From Sarcomyxa edulis (taxonomy: Eukaryota > Basidiomycota > Agaricomycetes > Agaricales > Mycenaceae): 64,000 bases of DNA. The DNA lies in NCBI GenBank assembly GCA_009761415.1, contig QUOL01000003.1, forward strand, positions 186,001-250,000, in the 5' to 3' direction. Positions 23,229 to 33,740 of this stretch are shown here, piece by piece. How positions within the stretch are numbered: the stretch's first letter is position 1; each line of letters opens with the position of its first letter. A model generated the notes under the pieces. It searched no databases. It was not told the DNA's origin and saw nothing but the letters and a program-made list of their open reading frames with translations. The position numbers were made by a program, and so were the translations under genes.

Positions 23229-25794
23229 CTACGAAAACCCAAGCTGCCTCAACAAAAGCGCAGGGGTACACGACCACGCATGGCAGAACCTATGTTGATA
23301 ACAAACAGGTCAACAAAGCAATCAGCCTTAAGTCTGGCTCAACCAACACCAACGAAACGACAATAGAATAGAGGATGTACTGACGAGTTCACATGGAGAT
23401 CACCATAAGGCGAGAACCGCGGATCTTTAGGGTTCCACCCTTCGAAGAACGTGTCGGCGCCTGCGTCGATCATCGAGCTATATACATACGTCGAACAGGT
23501 AAAGTTAAACTTCAATCAGGGAGGGAGAAAAAAGACCGGGTGGGTGGCATTTGGATAGAAGTGAAAGTGGTACTGACCCCCAATACGATTTGATATGCTC
23601 CACCGCTAGATCTTCTAACCCAGCGATGATGAACGCTTCACAGAGCTGTGCCATTCATTCGTCAACACGTACACAGATGCCCGAACACAAACACAAGATG
23701 GGAACGGGGATGGGACGTACATAATGATGAACATACGGCGTATTCCCACCAACAGCCCCCCCATCCTCATACGCCCCACGTAACGCCCGCGCGCCCTCCT
23801 CCTTCGATCGCGGAACACCAGCGATAACAGCCCACGCCTGGCTCGCCCAGCTAACCTGTCTCTGGGCGCCACTTACGAAGACTTGGGATGCTGTATCGTA
23901 ATGGTGCGCGAGCGAGGCGGTGGTCATTCGTTCGGCTAGGGAGGCGCATGAGATTGGGGTTGGAGGGGAGGTTGGGAGGTGGAGGTGGAGGGTAGGCGTG
24001 GGGAGTGATAGGATGGAGGAGAGTTCGATGAGGGCTTTGAGGCCGAATATGGATATACATTGCATAGCTGTATCCTTGGAAAGGCTTTCATGCCCTGCAT
24101 CACAACCACAAATTTCAATGCCAATGTCAATGTCAATAGACGAATCAGCTCGAGACACTGAAGATGAACATTACACACAATCCACGAAATGCCACCCCAC
24201 ACCACCTCCAGCCGGTGAATTTTCCGGTATCACATATACGTACTCAGGGGAGAGGTTAGGCAGGACCGCCAATTCGATTTGACGAAGTGCGATTGGGAAG
24301 AGATCACGTCCTGCTTCGAGGTCGTTTGTGGCTTTGACGTAGTCTAGTACTGCGACGCTGAATAGGATGCAGTAATCCACTGGGATGGGGAGTTGGTTAG
24401 TAGCAGTATCAGTACCAGTTCTTCGTATGCATGTAGCTGTAGCTAAATGACATGCATATGGGAAAGCAATGGGAAAGACAAAAACGCACCGATGGAATTA
24501 CCCCCCGAGATCGTAGGCCTCTCGTATACGCAAGCAGAGAGGAGCCCTTCCTCGTTGAACGGAAGACCGGCGAAGAGGTAGAGACATCGTTTCGCTAGGT
24601 TGTAGTCTTTGAACGTGGCGTATGAACATAGTGCTTGGAGTCGGAGGTCGCCGATCCTGCAGGCAAGACAAGAGAGGAGATGGGGGTGAGACTGAGATTG
24701 AGACTTTGAAGACGCGTGTGATATCAGTATGTACATACCACAACCGCATATCACGTCGTGGGCCGTCCTCGTATCTGCAAAATCTCGGATCAGCTTTTCC
24801 ATTTCCTTTCCCTGTAGGTAGGTGAGAAAGTATGGTATGTACACAGTCTGCATGCACCCTCGTAAAGTCCTCAACGCGACCCGATCGATCCTTCTCAGGA
24901 GGTCTTTCTCAGATTCTATCATATCGTTGTGCGATGCGAAACTGAGTTCGGGAGGGTTTTCTAGCGGTGCAGAGGTGACCGAGTCCACGATGCAGTTCTC
25001 GAATCTGACCGAGATAAAGCTTCAGATCAGACCAAAGCACACGACGAGATACTGCGGTGATACAGACTTCACACCGAACCGCGAGGAAGTAGCGATAACC
25101 TCGATCTTGACGTATCGAAAGGCATGGCGACGGGGTACTTTAACTGTTTGTGGGAGAAAATCGACGCTGGAGATATATCGAGGTCAATTACTGGTAGAGG
25201 AGTCCTGAAATCTGGAAGCGCAGGGGTACGTACTTGATGATCTCATCGGGGAGCCATGAACGGCTTAGCCAACCGCTGGGGATGTAGGGATTCAGATCGT
25301 GAGATGAGGAAACTTACAGTGATGAATTAATGAAATGCATACGTATATGGTTCGAAGTTCTCGGCGACATCGTTGAGGACTTCTCCAAGAATCAGACGGA
25401 GCCTGGGATTGGTATGAGTGCATTTCTTTGATAATCAGAAAGGGGACATGCGGGCGACCTTGCAGGAGCATCCGGAGGTTCGACTCCTACCGGAATCCCA
25501 ATAACATCGAATGAGAAATATCCAACATGATGATCACCTGGGTGCTATAGTGAGTTTCATGCCTGGATTAGCTTGTTTTGTGTACGCACCAAAGTCGAAG
25601 ATGATCTGATCACCACTATGAAGCGATTGAACATCCTCTGTCTTACCAGCTGGGACTGACGACCACCCCAGCAGAGCGTTATCCGAACGTTCGGTGGTGA
25701 TGATACATACCGGAGAACTTCTGCTGGAGAACAGCTTTCGTTTGAGCGATTCTGCTATCTGCAGGAAACGTTCATGGGAGTCTGAAGGCGACAT
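23229..25794 (-). CDS. Alpha-L-rhamnosidase-like six-hairpin glycosidase (5' end unresolved)
   Basis: Probable inverting glycosidase of the GH78 type, releasing terminal rhamnose from plant glycosides or pectin side chains. N-terminal beta-sandwich segments are SGDQIIFDFG + DHHVGYFSFDVIGIPVGVEPPDAPARLRLILGEV. The (alpha/alpha)6 barrel shows DGPRRDMRLW joined to RIGDLRLQALCSYATFKDYNLAKRCLYLFAGLP, then DYCILFSVAVLDYVKATNDLEAGRDLFPIALRQ and YDTASQVFVSGAQRQVSWASQAWAVIAGV. The last exons read DAGADTFFEGWNPKDPRFSPYGD and FCHAWSCTPALLLRQLGFS, stopping at 23231-23229. An intron lies inside NS/FCH (GTCAGT...ATAG). The frame remains open upstream of the in-frame ATG at 25794 to about 26057 without another ATG, so one or more 5' exons are probably missing. 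No signal peptide was seen. Confidence 0.75.
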
Positions 25795-26059
25795 CTTTGC
25801 AACCAGGGAGATCAAGTTGAGAGCATGATATGTCTTTCCGGCCCGAATGTCCGAGGCTGGCCGGATGATCTCCGTGTCCTCGAGATCTCCTCGAGCATCC
25901 TCCGGATCCGCTGGTTGGGATACATCTGACACAGATCGACATGAGGCATGGGCATGTCCTGCAGTCAACGGCGTAGAGGAAGCCCAATCTACAGGCTCAT
26001 CGAGTGACTTGAATTTGAGGCAAATTTGAGGGGGCGCCGGTAGCGCGAAATAACCAGGT

Positions 26060-26505
26060 TATAAGAAACTGATTCTGGTCAAAATTCGAAGAATCGGGTG
26101 TGCATTTCAGAGAGGCAGTTCGCTATGTTATTCACAAAAAGCGAGGAGGAGAAACTCGAGCAGACACCATGTTCGTGGACGTCCAACCCTCCGAGTCAGA
26201 TCCGTGTCGGAGCCGGCCGACCAACTCGCCGCATCTTCCATGTTTTTTGCAGAAATCAAACATACGGATATCTCGATTTTGAAAAGAATGTCATGAATGA
26301 GGTTGTTGAGAATGAGAATATCTGTTGCTTAGTTTGAGTGGTTGGAAAGAAGAAACGAGGTGCCATGGAGGTCGTGCGACCCTGTTTACCGAGCTGGGCC
26401 GGAGAGGCGCGCATCCTTACTCACCACAGGCACTCACCTTGGTATTCCATCCACTCTACTTGCACCTCCTCATTCCGTGCCACTGACCCCCTTAGACGCT
26501 CAATC
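26060..26505. promoter_or_regulatory. Divergent intergenic region, glycosidase / RBR ligase
   Basis: About 450 bp upstream of both genes. It may also hide the missing first exon of the glycosidase. No clear site was identified. Confidence 0.35.
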
Positions 26506-28805
26506 ATGTCCTCAGATTACGAATTCTCAGACGACGATGGCGATTTCTACGAAGACGACGAGGATAACATGGACACCCAGGAAGACGGTCAGCGTGCGTC
26601 TAGCCCACCTCTTTTGATCTCGCTGATCATTGATTGAACCAGGCTCTGCACCTTCAGAAGAAGACGATGAGATGGACATGGATGCCTTTGCTGATGACTA
26701 TAAGGTCTCGACCAAGGGAAAGCGTAAATCATACGAGGTCGACTACGAGTCGCTGAGTCAAGCGGCCGTCGAGAAGCTCATGCAACAAGATATGGAACAT
26801 ATCAGTGGGATATTCGGTGTCGATGTGAGTCTACTGCAAGATACACTCTACCCCACACCCCTGACTAGGCAGCAATAGACGGCCACTGCCGCGATGCTGC
26901 TGCGATATATGGCGTGGAACAAGGAGCGTCTTATCGAGAAGTACATGGACAACTCCTATGCAGTCAGCACTGCAGCAGGTATCACAGAACCAGAAACACG
27001 TACGAGTGTCTCTCCTCCAATACGTTCATCTACCAATCGTCGACCCACCCGTGCTTCAACCAAACTCGCTCATCCACCAAAGTCTAACACCCCAAAGACA
27101 CCATTCGTATGCCCAATCTGTTTCGACGACTCAGGCTTACCCACCCGAGCGCTATCCTGCGGACACCAATTCTGCACAGTATGCTGGACCACCTACGTGA
27201 CCTCCAAAATCCGCGAAGAATCCGAACACTCCATCAAATGCATGGCCGAAGGCTGTGGCCTCGTCGCCCCTGACGCATTCATCTACAAAGTCCTCCACGA
27301 AGGCGATCCCACTACCACAGAAGAAGACAAAGCCACCTGGATACGGTTCCAAGAACTCCTCGTCCGCCACTTCGTCGCGTGTAACCCGAATCTCAAATTC
27401 TGTCCGTACCCTTCATGCACTAACACCGTTTCATGCCCCGCTGCTGCGTCGAAATCGAGTCTGACGAGTATTGTGCCTATCGTATCGTGTGGAGCTCGTG
27501 GGCTTCCCGGGGCTGGGGCGGCTGTTGTTGATATGGAGAAGAGCACGAGCGTGTTGAGCGTGGGTAAAGAACATAAATTCTGCTTTGGATGTCCGATCGA
27601 GAGTGATCATAGACCGGTGGTGTGTGGAGTTGCGAGGATGTGGCTGAAGAAGTGCAGAGACGATAGTGAGACGGCGAATTGGATCAAGAGTAATACCAAG
27701 GAATGTAGCAAGTGTATGAGCACTATCGAGAAGAATGGAGGGTGCAAGTGAGCTTCCACCTCCTTTTCTTTTCTTTTCGATTGATATTGACTGCAATTTT
27801 TACAGCCATATGACTTGCAAGAAGTGTAAATACGAATTCTGTTGGGTTTGCATGGGTGCGTCTCAGATCTCTATCATGCTCTTAAATAGTAGGTCGTGTA
27901 CTGACCCGTCCCAGGCCCATGGACCGAACACGGAACAGCATGGTACTCATGCAACCGATTCGACGAGAAGGGCGGAGTCGACGCACGAGATGCACAATCC
28001 AAGAGTCGAGCTTCACTGGAACGATACCTCCATGTACGTTCCCTTCCCCTCCCCTCCCCTCCCCTCCCCTCCCCTCCCATCCCATCAAACATCCATCACT
28101 CTATCGAATGAGTAAGAAGCTGATAGGTTAGGGTTAACTTGCTAGTATTACAACCGATGGGCGAACCACGAGCAATCTGCGAAGTTGTCCTTGGATATGT
28201 ATGCCAAGACGGAGAAGAAGATGGAGGATATGCAGATTACTTCTGCGCTTACTTGGATTGAGGTTTGTGTCGTCCCTCGTGTAGATTTTATGATTCGTGC
28301 TGATGCAATCCGCTTGCTTAGGTCCAATTCATGAAGAAAGCCGTCGAAGAAGTCGACAAATGCCGTATGACGCTCAAGTGGACATACGCGATGGCTTATT
28401 ATCTCGCTGCGGGTAATCAGAAGGATCTTTTTGAGGATAATCAGAGGTGCGTCTTCATTCTGGGACGAAACGCAAATCCTGCTCTAACAATTGGGTTACA
28501 CAGGGACTTGGAGCGAGCCGTAGAAGATCTCTCAGAACTCCTGGAAACTCCGATCGAAGCCGCCGATATTCCGTCGTTGAGGCAGAAGGTCACCGATAAG
28601 ACTGTCAGTCCATCTATCCCATCCCCTCCTATCAAAAGACACTCCTCCATACCATACTGACACGACCGCAATTGTATTATTATAGGTGTACGTCCAGAAA
28701 CGCAACGAGATCGTTCTAGAGGACACTGCTAATGGGTTCCAAGAGGGGAGGTGGAAGTGGAACGTGACCGTTGATGGATTTGATGATCCCGAGACGGTTG
28801 ATTAA
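26506..28805 (+). CDS. RBR-type E3 ubiquitin ligase, Ariadne family
   Basis: RING-between-RING ligase that takes ubiquitin from an E2 onto a RING2 cysteine before transfer. It starts [23 protein letters not shown], the acidic N-terminus typical of Ariadne proteins. A UBA-like segment follows ([18 protein letters not shown]...[15 protein letters not shown]). RING1: CPICFDDSG...[10 protein letters not shown]...[27 protein letters not shown]...[21 protein letters not shown]2: [30 protein letters not shown], with the catalytic cysteine in NGGCNHMTC. The C-terminal Ariadne domain includes [25 protein letters not shown] and [26 protein letters not shown]. The stop is at 28803-28805. The IBR contains a Gly/Ala-rich insert ([12 protein letters not shown]). 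One intron carries a CCCCT repeat. Confidence 0.95.
28041..28085 (+). repeat. (TCCCC)n short tandem repeat in RBR-ligase intron
   Basis: About eight near-perfect five-base units of CCCCT inside the 112-bp intron 28034-28145. Length polymorphism is likely; it should not affect the protein. Confidence 0.9.
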
Positions 28806-29339
28806 GGACTTTCTGAGTTTCTTTCTTCCATTTTTTTTACTCTCTCCCATATATTCTGGTCATTCAACTCAACTCAATCAAGACAAAGACGGGTGTATTT
28901 TTCTTCTCTCTCGAAATCATATCATCTCAATCACACATAGACATTAAACGTCTATCGATTCAATTGCATGCATGCATAAGCATTCGTACCAGTTCCCTTC
29001 CCCACGTGCCGAACGTGACAAGTCATTCTCCCGAATTAATAGCAATCAATACCATGATTATAACCTGGCTGCAACTTTAGTGACGACTGTATACATGGGC
29101 CCAGTATCAAATTTGCTGTTGTAAAGGCTACGAAGTCAATAAAATACCCAAATCAGAACGAGACGAGTAAATATACAAAGCTTTTGTAGGGCACGATATT
29201 ACCCAGAGATCTGGACCACAGGTTCATTCAGGCGAGAGACGATCAGACAAGGGTCAAAATCCGCATACGCGAATGATGATCAAGTTATTATGGACGACAA
29301 AGTAAAAGTATTACTGAAATAAAGTATTAACGAATCAAA
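28806..29339. other. Intergenic region
   Basis: 534 bp between the convergent 3' ends of the RBR ligase and the CBM20 protein. AT-rich, with no gene, RNA or repeat recognised. Confidence 0.4.
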
Positions 29340-30694
29340 TCAAACGGAAGAAGTAATCGAAGAAGTGGTAGAGGTGACGGAGGTGGTCGTCGATGTGATG
29401 ATAGGTGTGGTGGAGGTCACAACGGGTGTGGTGAGGGTGGTGGATGTAACAGTAACAGTGGGGGTCGAGAGGGTGGTCGATGTAACGGTGGGAGTCGACA
29501 GGATGGAGGTTGTGGTAGAGGTAACTGTAATAGAAGGAGTGGTGGTCTCGCTGACGGAGGAGGTCACGCTGGAGACAATGCTGCTGATGCTCGAGGTGAT
29601 GCTCGAATCCGAGGTGATGGGGGTTAGAGTGACACTGCCAGTAACCGAAGTGGTCATGTTAGCGCTGGAAGTCGACGTCGTCATCGTGGAGACAGTGCTG
29701 GCAGAGGTGGTAGCAGCGCCGTTGAACGAGGCGCTGTAATAGAATGCTCCAGAGGAGTTGGTAGATGCCTGACGGTTAGGATCGTTCTCCCATGTGATCT
29801 GCATCATTAAAAAATCAGAATCTTTATGGCAGAAAGAGATTGGTGGAGAAAAGACGTACACTTCCATCAGATCCCTTACGGATGAACTTGAATTGGAAGG
29901 TCGTGTTAGCGGGGAGAGTGACGTTGGCAGTCCAGACGGGGTAAGACGCCGATGAGAGGAGGATGGCGTTGGACGGGTTCCAGTTACCTAGAGCACCGAT
30001 GCTACCAACGAGGTAGATGTTCTAAAGAAAAGGAAACGAGCCAAGTAAGCATGTATATATATTTATGGACAAGAAGGGAAAGAAGGGAAAAGCACGGACC
30101 TCGCCGAAATAGGTAGTAGCCCTCTCAGAGAAATACCCCTGGACGAACTTGTTCGACTCAACACCATTCGAAGAACCGGAAGCACCGTTGAACGTAGAGT
30201 TACTGCTCTCGGTGCCGTTCTTGCCAGTCGTGTAAACACGGTTGGGGTCTTGCTCCCAGATGATCTGCCAGTGGGAAAAATCATTGGGTTTCAACATTAA
30301 ATCGAAAGTGTGAAGGAAGAGCACAGAGGGGAGAGAGGACTCACACTTCCATCAGACTGCTTACGAATGAACTTGTACTGGAAAGTCGTATTGGCAGGGA
30401 TATCAATGTAGGCATCCCATTTGGGGTAGTTTGCCGGACTCAGCGCAATCTACATTTTCATTTAATAAGGAAGACGCACGAAATACGAGGGGAAGAGATA
30501 AAACATACCGAGTTCGAAGGAGCCCAATTCCCCAACTCGGGGATACTCCCCGCGAGGAAGATGTTCTCTCCATAGTAAGTAGTCGCCGTATCAGTGAAGT
30601 GGACCGTCACTGAGTCTCTAGCGACGAGCTGAGAGACGGGGGCTGCGATAGCCGCGGAGACGAGGAGGGGGAGGACGGAGAAGATGGACTTCAT
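29340..30694 (-). CDS. Secreted protein with two CBM20 starch-binding domains and Ser/Thr-rich tail
   Basis: Starts MKSIFSVLPLLVSAAIAAPV, a clear signal peptide with a probable cleavage after AIAA. The first CBM20 (residues about 28-120) has VTVHFTDTATTYYGENIFLAGSIPELGNW, YPKWDAYIDIPANTTFQYKFIRKQSDGS and WEQDPNR. The second repeats the plan: GYFSERATTYFGENIYLVGSIGALGNW, ANVTLPANTTFQFKFIRKGSDGS and WENDPNR. The conserved Trp and Lys starch-contact positions are present in both. About 130 residues of Ser/Thr/Val repeats follow (TSTT, TPTVTSTT) and the frame ends at 29342-29340. There is no hydrophobic GPI-type tail and no catalytic domain. Introns fall at matching places in the two domains, indicating internal duplication. 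It probably adheres to starch or glycogen outside the cell. Confidence 0.9.
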
Positions 30695-31896
30695 GCTGAT
30701 GCTGGGCCGGGTGGAGGAAGGTGCAGGTGCAAAGGGGAGTATGCAGCAAACGAGGGGTGAAGATGAAGATATACCGTCGAATCGCACTAGACTTTATACG
30801 CCAGGAAGATGGACATTGCTATAGAGTAGGAATTGACATAGCTATACAGTAGGAAATGACCCATCAACGCGATATATTCTTCGTGACTGAGTACTGAGGA
30901 GCGGGAACCTGAAAGAGATGTATCCGTGTCGATGGTGCGGTTATAAGAGGAGAAAATATGAATCAGTTCTGAGTTCTCCTCAAGTGAACTTCTCCTCAAC
31001 TTCTCCTCAACCTCAATATCTCCGTGACTACCGGCGAGGGCATATTGATAGGAGTCGCGTTGTGCCAGTGGGAGAATAGGGGATTGCCAAAGTATCCTCC
31101 TCGAGGTCGAGTGAAAATTGAACAGAGGAGACGCCCATGCGATGACCATGGCCGAAGAGTGTCAATCACGTCCTTCGAGGAAAAAACGCGTTCGAGCGAC
31201 GACCTTCACCCCTCCGAGTCGGATTGCGACAAGCTGGTCTTCAGGTTGGTTGGATTTAGGACAAGTCAATGGGCGATTCCTTCATATGCGATGCATCCTA
31301 GGTACGTAGAAGACAAGGCTGCCAGTGGTGCGATGACAAAAACAAGGAAAGGTTTTGAGTCTTGACGCGCGTCGCGGTCACGCTGCCACGTGTCTGGACT
31401 GTCCACTGGCAGTTGTTGATGCCGATTTGTCGCAGTGGTACCCTGCAGGCGCCCCCCTTCGCTTGCTTGCTTCCTTCCAACGTCGACTCGGCACCGATTC
31501 AATTTCACGCACAATTTGAACGTTTATAATTACATCCGCGGCGAGGAGCCAGAACCAGAATCCTAACTCAACGAGTGCCGACCCCTAACACAATGAAAAC
31601 ATCTCTTAGGAGAAAACCCCATCTCATCCAAAATTAGCTTCCTCCCCCTGACTCACCCAGGACTCAAATCTGAACCCATCCGCTCAATCTCAATAGCAAG
31701 ACGTCCGAAGGAAGCGCACCATTCCCGGATCCAACAATGTATACACTCGGTTTTGTGTATAAATGCCTCGACTTCTCGAGACATTCGAAGTATCATCTCA
31801 GTCTGCAAGTCTTCCTACTTGCTTGCAACTTCATCCCACTCAAAAGAATTAACGACTTCAAAGGCAACTTTACGACCTCTCTCTACATACTCCACG
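30695..31896. other. Long intergenic region
   Basis: About 1.2 kb between divergent genes. It holds a short imperfect tandem duplication near 30815-30860 (GCTATAGAGTAGGAATTGACATA-like) and three CTTCTCCTCAA words near 30975-31010. Open frames on both strands are short and lack coding character. No gene was seen. Confidence 0.4.
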
Positions 31897-32625
31897 ATGA
31901 TCACCATCCCCCCCACAAACGGCAAACCAACCCCAACCATCATCGTCATCTCCTCCCTCGAAAAACCCATCTCCTCAGACTGCTACCTCCACGATGCAGT
32001 TCAATTACTTCAGGGTATCAAGGGTACTGTGCAGGGGATTGATAGGCGTGATGTGAGTACCCAATGTCTAGTTCTCATGTCTTCTTTCTCACTAACGACC
32101 TTCGTTCTCTCACTAACGACCTTCGTTCTCAGCCAACCCGCCAAAAATTCACCCTCCTCATCCAAGACCTCGCCGCATTCCTATACACATTCTGCGAAGA
32201 CAACTACGCCGAACTAGCCGGTCGACACCTCTCTTTCGCTTTGACGCAGCTGTGGCTGCAGTACCAGGAACGTATTATGCGGTACGTCTGTCCATCCTAC
32301 AGTCTATCTACATGTGCCGAGGCTTATGTGCGACATTCATCTAGGCTTTTAGGTGACCTGTCCACAATCTCAAAACGCCAATCCCGTACAACCCTCCTCC
32401 AACGAAAATTCGGGTCGTCCTCGCGGAAGACCTCTATGGAGGTGGCGAGGATCAATACGTATTTGAGTGGGCTTTCGATGTCGTCTATGGTATGTCTACA
32501 CGCTCTATTTTCCATTGCATAGGCGATGTAGATACTAATGAATGATGGACTTTGATTTTTGGTAGGCCTCGCTTAGTGCGTTGGTCATGAAAGCGCATAT
32601 GTCTGGTTGTGTTAAGGGGTTGTAG
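31897..32625 (+). CDS. Small helical protein, family member A (four-exon family)
   Basis: A 169-residue protein of unknown function. Exons: 31897-32052, 32133-32281, 32345-32489, 32566-32625. After a Pro/Thr-rich start the protein is predicted all-helical, with landmarks SDCYLHDAVQLLQGIKGT, LAAFLYTFCEDNYAELAGRHLS, ALTQLWLQYQERIMRLLGDL, LLQRKFGSSS and ASLSALVMKAHMSGC. Genes at 42693 and 46878 have the same intron positions and phases (0, 2, 0), and exon 2 is exactly 149 nt in all three. The pattern of amphipathic helices ending in KR...LxRKFGSSxK..E(V)ARIN resembles the four-helix bundle (MLKL-NTD/HeLo-like) at the N-terminus of fungal NLR and kinase proteins. That link is inference. No signal peptide or membrane helix. 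Intron 1 contains a 21-bp tandem duplication. Confidence 0.75.
32089..32130 (+). repeat. 21-bp tandem duplication in intron 1 of family gene A
   Basis: Two exact copies of TCACTAACGACCTTCGTTCT-C (32089-32109 and 32110-32130) directly before the splice acceptor AG. It includes CTAAC, which may duplicate the branch point. Confidence 0.9.
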
Positions 32626-33740
32626 ACGTCTCAGTCTCATCCACTGCACGGGTTTCTTGTCGAATCGGGTGCTGTTTTCTGTTCTTCGTTGTTCATATAC
32701 CCTGCATCGATATTATGTCTCTGCTCGGCTCGGCTTTCTACTCGGTTTTTCTTTTTTCTTCCTCTTTGGCTGTACAAGGGACTCATGCTGTTCTTTCCTC
32801 ATACCCACATACCCTACGTCCCGGGTATACCACCATTCACGAGCCTTTTATGATCATGTCTTTTATGTATTATGATTTTTTGTGACGAATTTCATGATTT
32901 TTTCCAATTCAACATCCTATCCTGAATATTCAACATCCTATCCTGAATAAACGGTCTTTGACATTGAAAAGATATGCAAGTTGCAATGAGTATATTTTCA
33001 AACAAATTTTTTACCTACTCCTTGATCTTCGCCAGAGAACAAATCTCGAAGAACACGAATATTATGCTTTTTTCCAAAACTACATTTTGCTTCAAAGACC
33101 CCTTCATCATGCATCATGCATCGTCTCGTTGCAAAAATGCTGGATCAGTAATGCGTTGATGACATGGAGTAAGCCTCAGTATAGGATTGTTATACGAAGT
33201 CAAAGAAGTGGGCCAACTCGAAATAACGTACAGTCTTCGCGCGTCGCTTCGTTCATTACATGCATCCCAAAGAATTTTTTTTCTTATCCCTTGACCTCCG
33301 CCAGCAGCAATTTCCTCATATCCACGACCGTGTATTCTTCTGCCACTCTCAAGTTATCAGTATAGTCGTCACAAGCACCCCGAAGCGTGTCCTCACCTCG
33401 CCTTCCCAACCGGGCCAACCCATCCCCCTTTCCATCTACGACGAAGGTGCCACGTATCCCCGGTCCAATCTCGCTCTACACACATCCACCTACCCAATCC
33501 AATCCTAGACCACACCTCGCCATAAACAGATGATCCGGAGACTGTCTGAAGCATGCGACCCAGGTACTCAACTCAGTTTTTCTAGTGCACCCGTGGCGAG
33601 ACCTCACCGGAGAATATCACCGGGCCTCTCCGGGCCGGTAAACCATCGGGCCGTGACAGACCGTGGTTATAAAAGACAGATGCACCCAGTTCACACCCAC
33701 CCACTTCAAAGCTTTAGTTTACTTTTCACCGACACTTGCG
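32626..33740. other. Intergenic region with a 21-bp tandem duplication
   Basis: About 1.1 kb. A 21-bp unit beginning ATTCAACATCC occurs twice head to tail (32907-32927, 32928-32948). Short plus-strand open frames around 32960-33510 show no recognised domain. The last 100 bp are the promoter of the fuconate dehydratase gene (TATAAAA-like word at about 33668). Confidence 0.4.

Noticed and set aside
25445..25505. tRNA-like stretch with a T-loop word GGTTCGACTCC
   Set aside because: It is the complement of the glycosidase exon encoding VGVEPPDAPA. No matching A box, acceptor stem or anticodon arm could be folded.
28041..28085. Regular CCCCT units considered as a CRISPR-like or telomeric repeat
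   Set aside because: Five-base units without spacers, inside an intron; a simple microsatellite. The TTAGGG-like word at about 28129 occurs once only.
29365..29739. 124-codon plus-strand Val/Glu-rich frame
   Set aside because: Antisense of the Ser/Thr/Val repeat tail of the CBM20 protein; the composition follows directly from the repeats.
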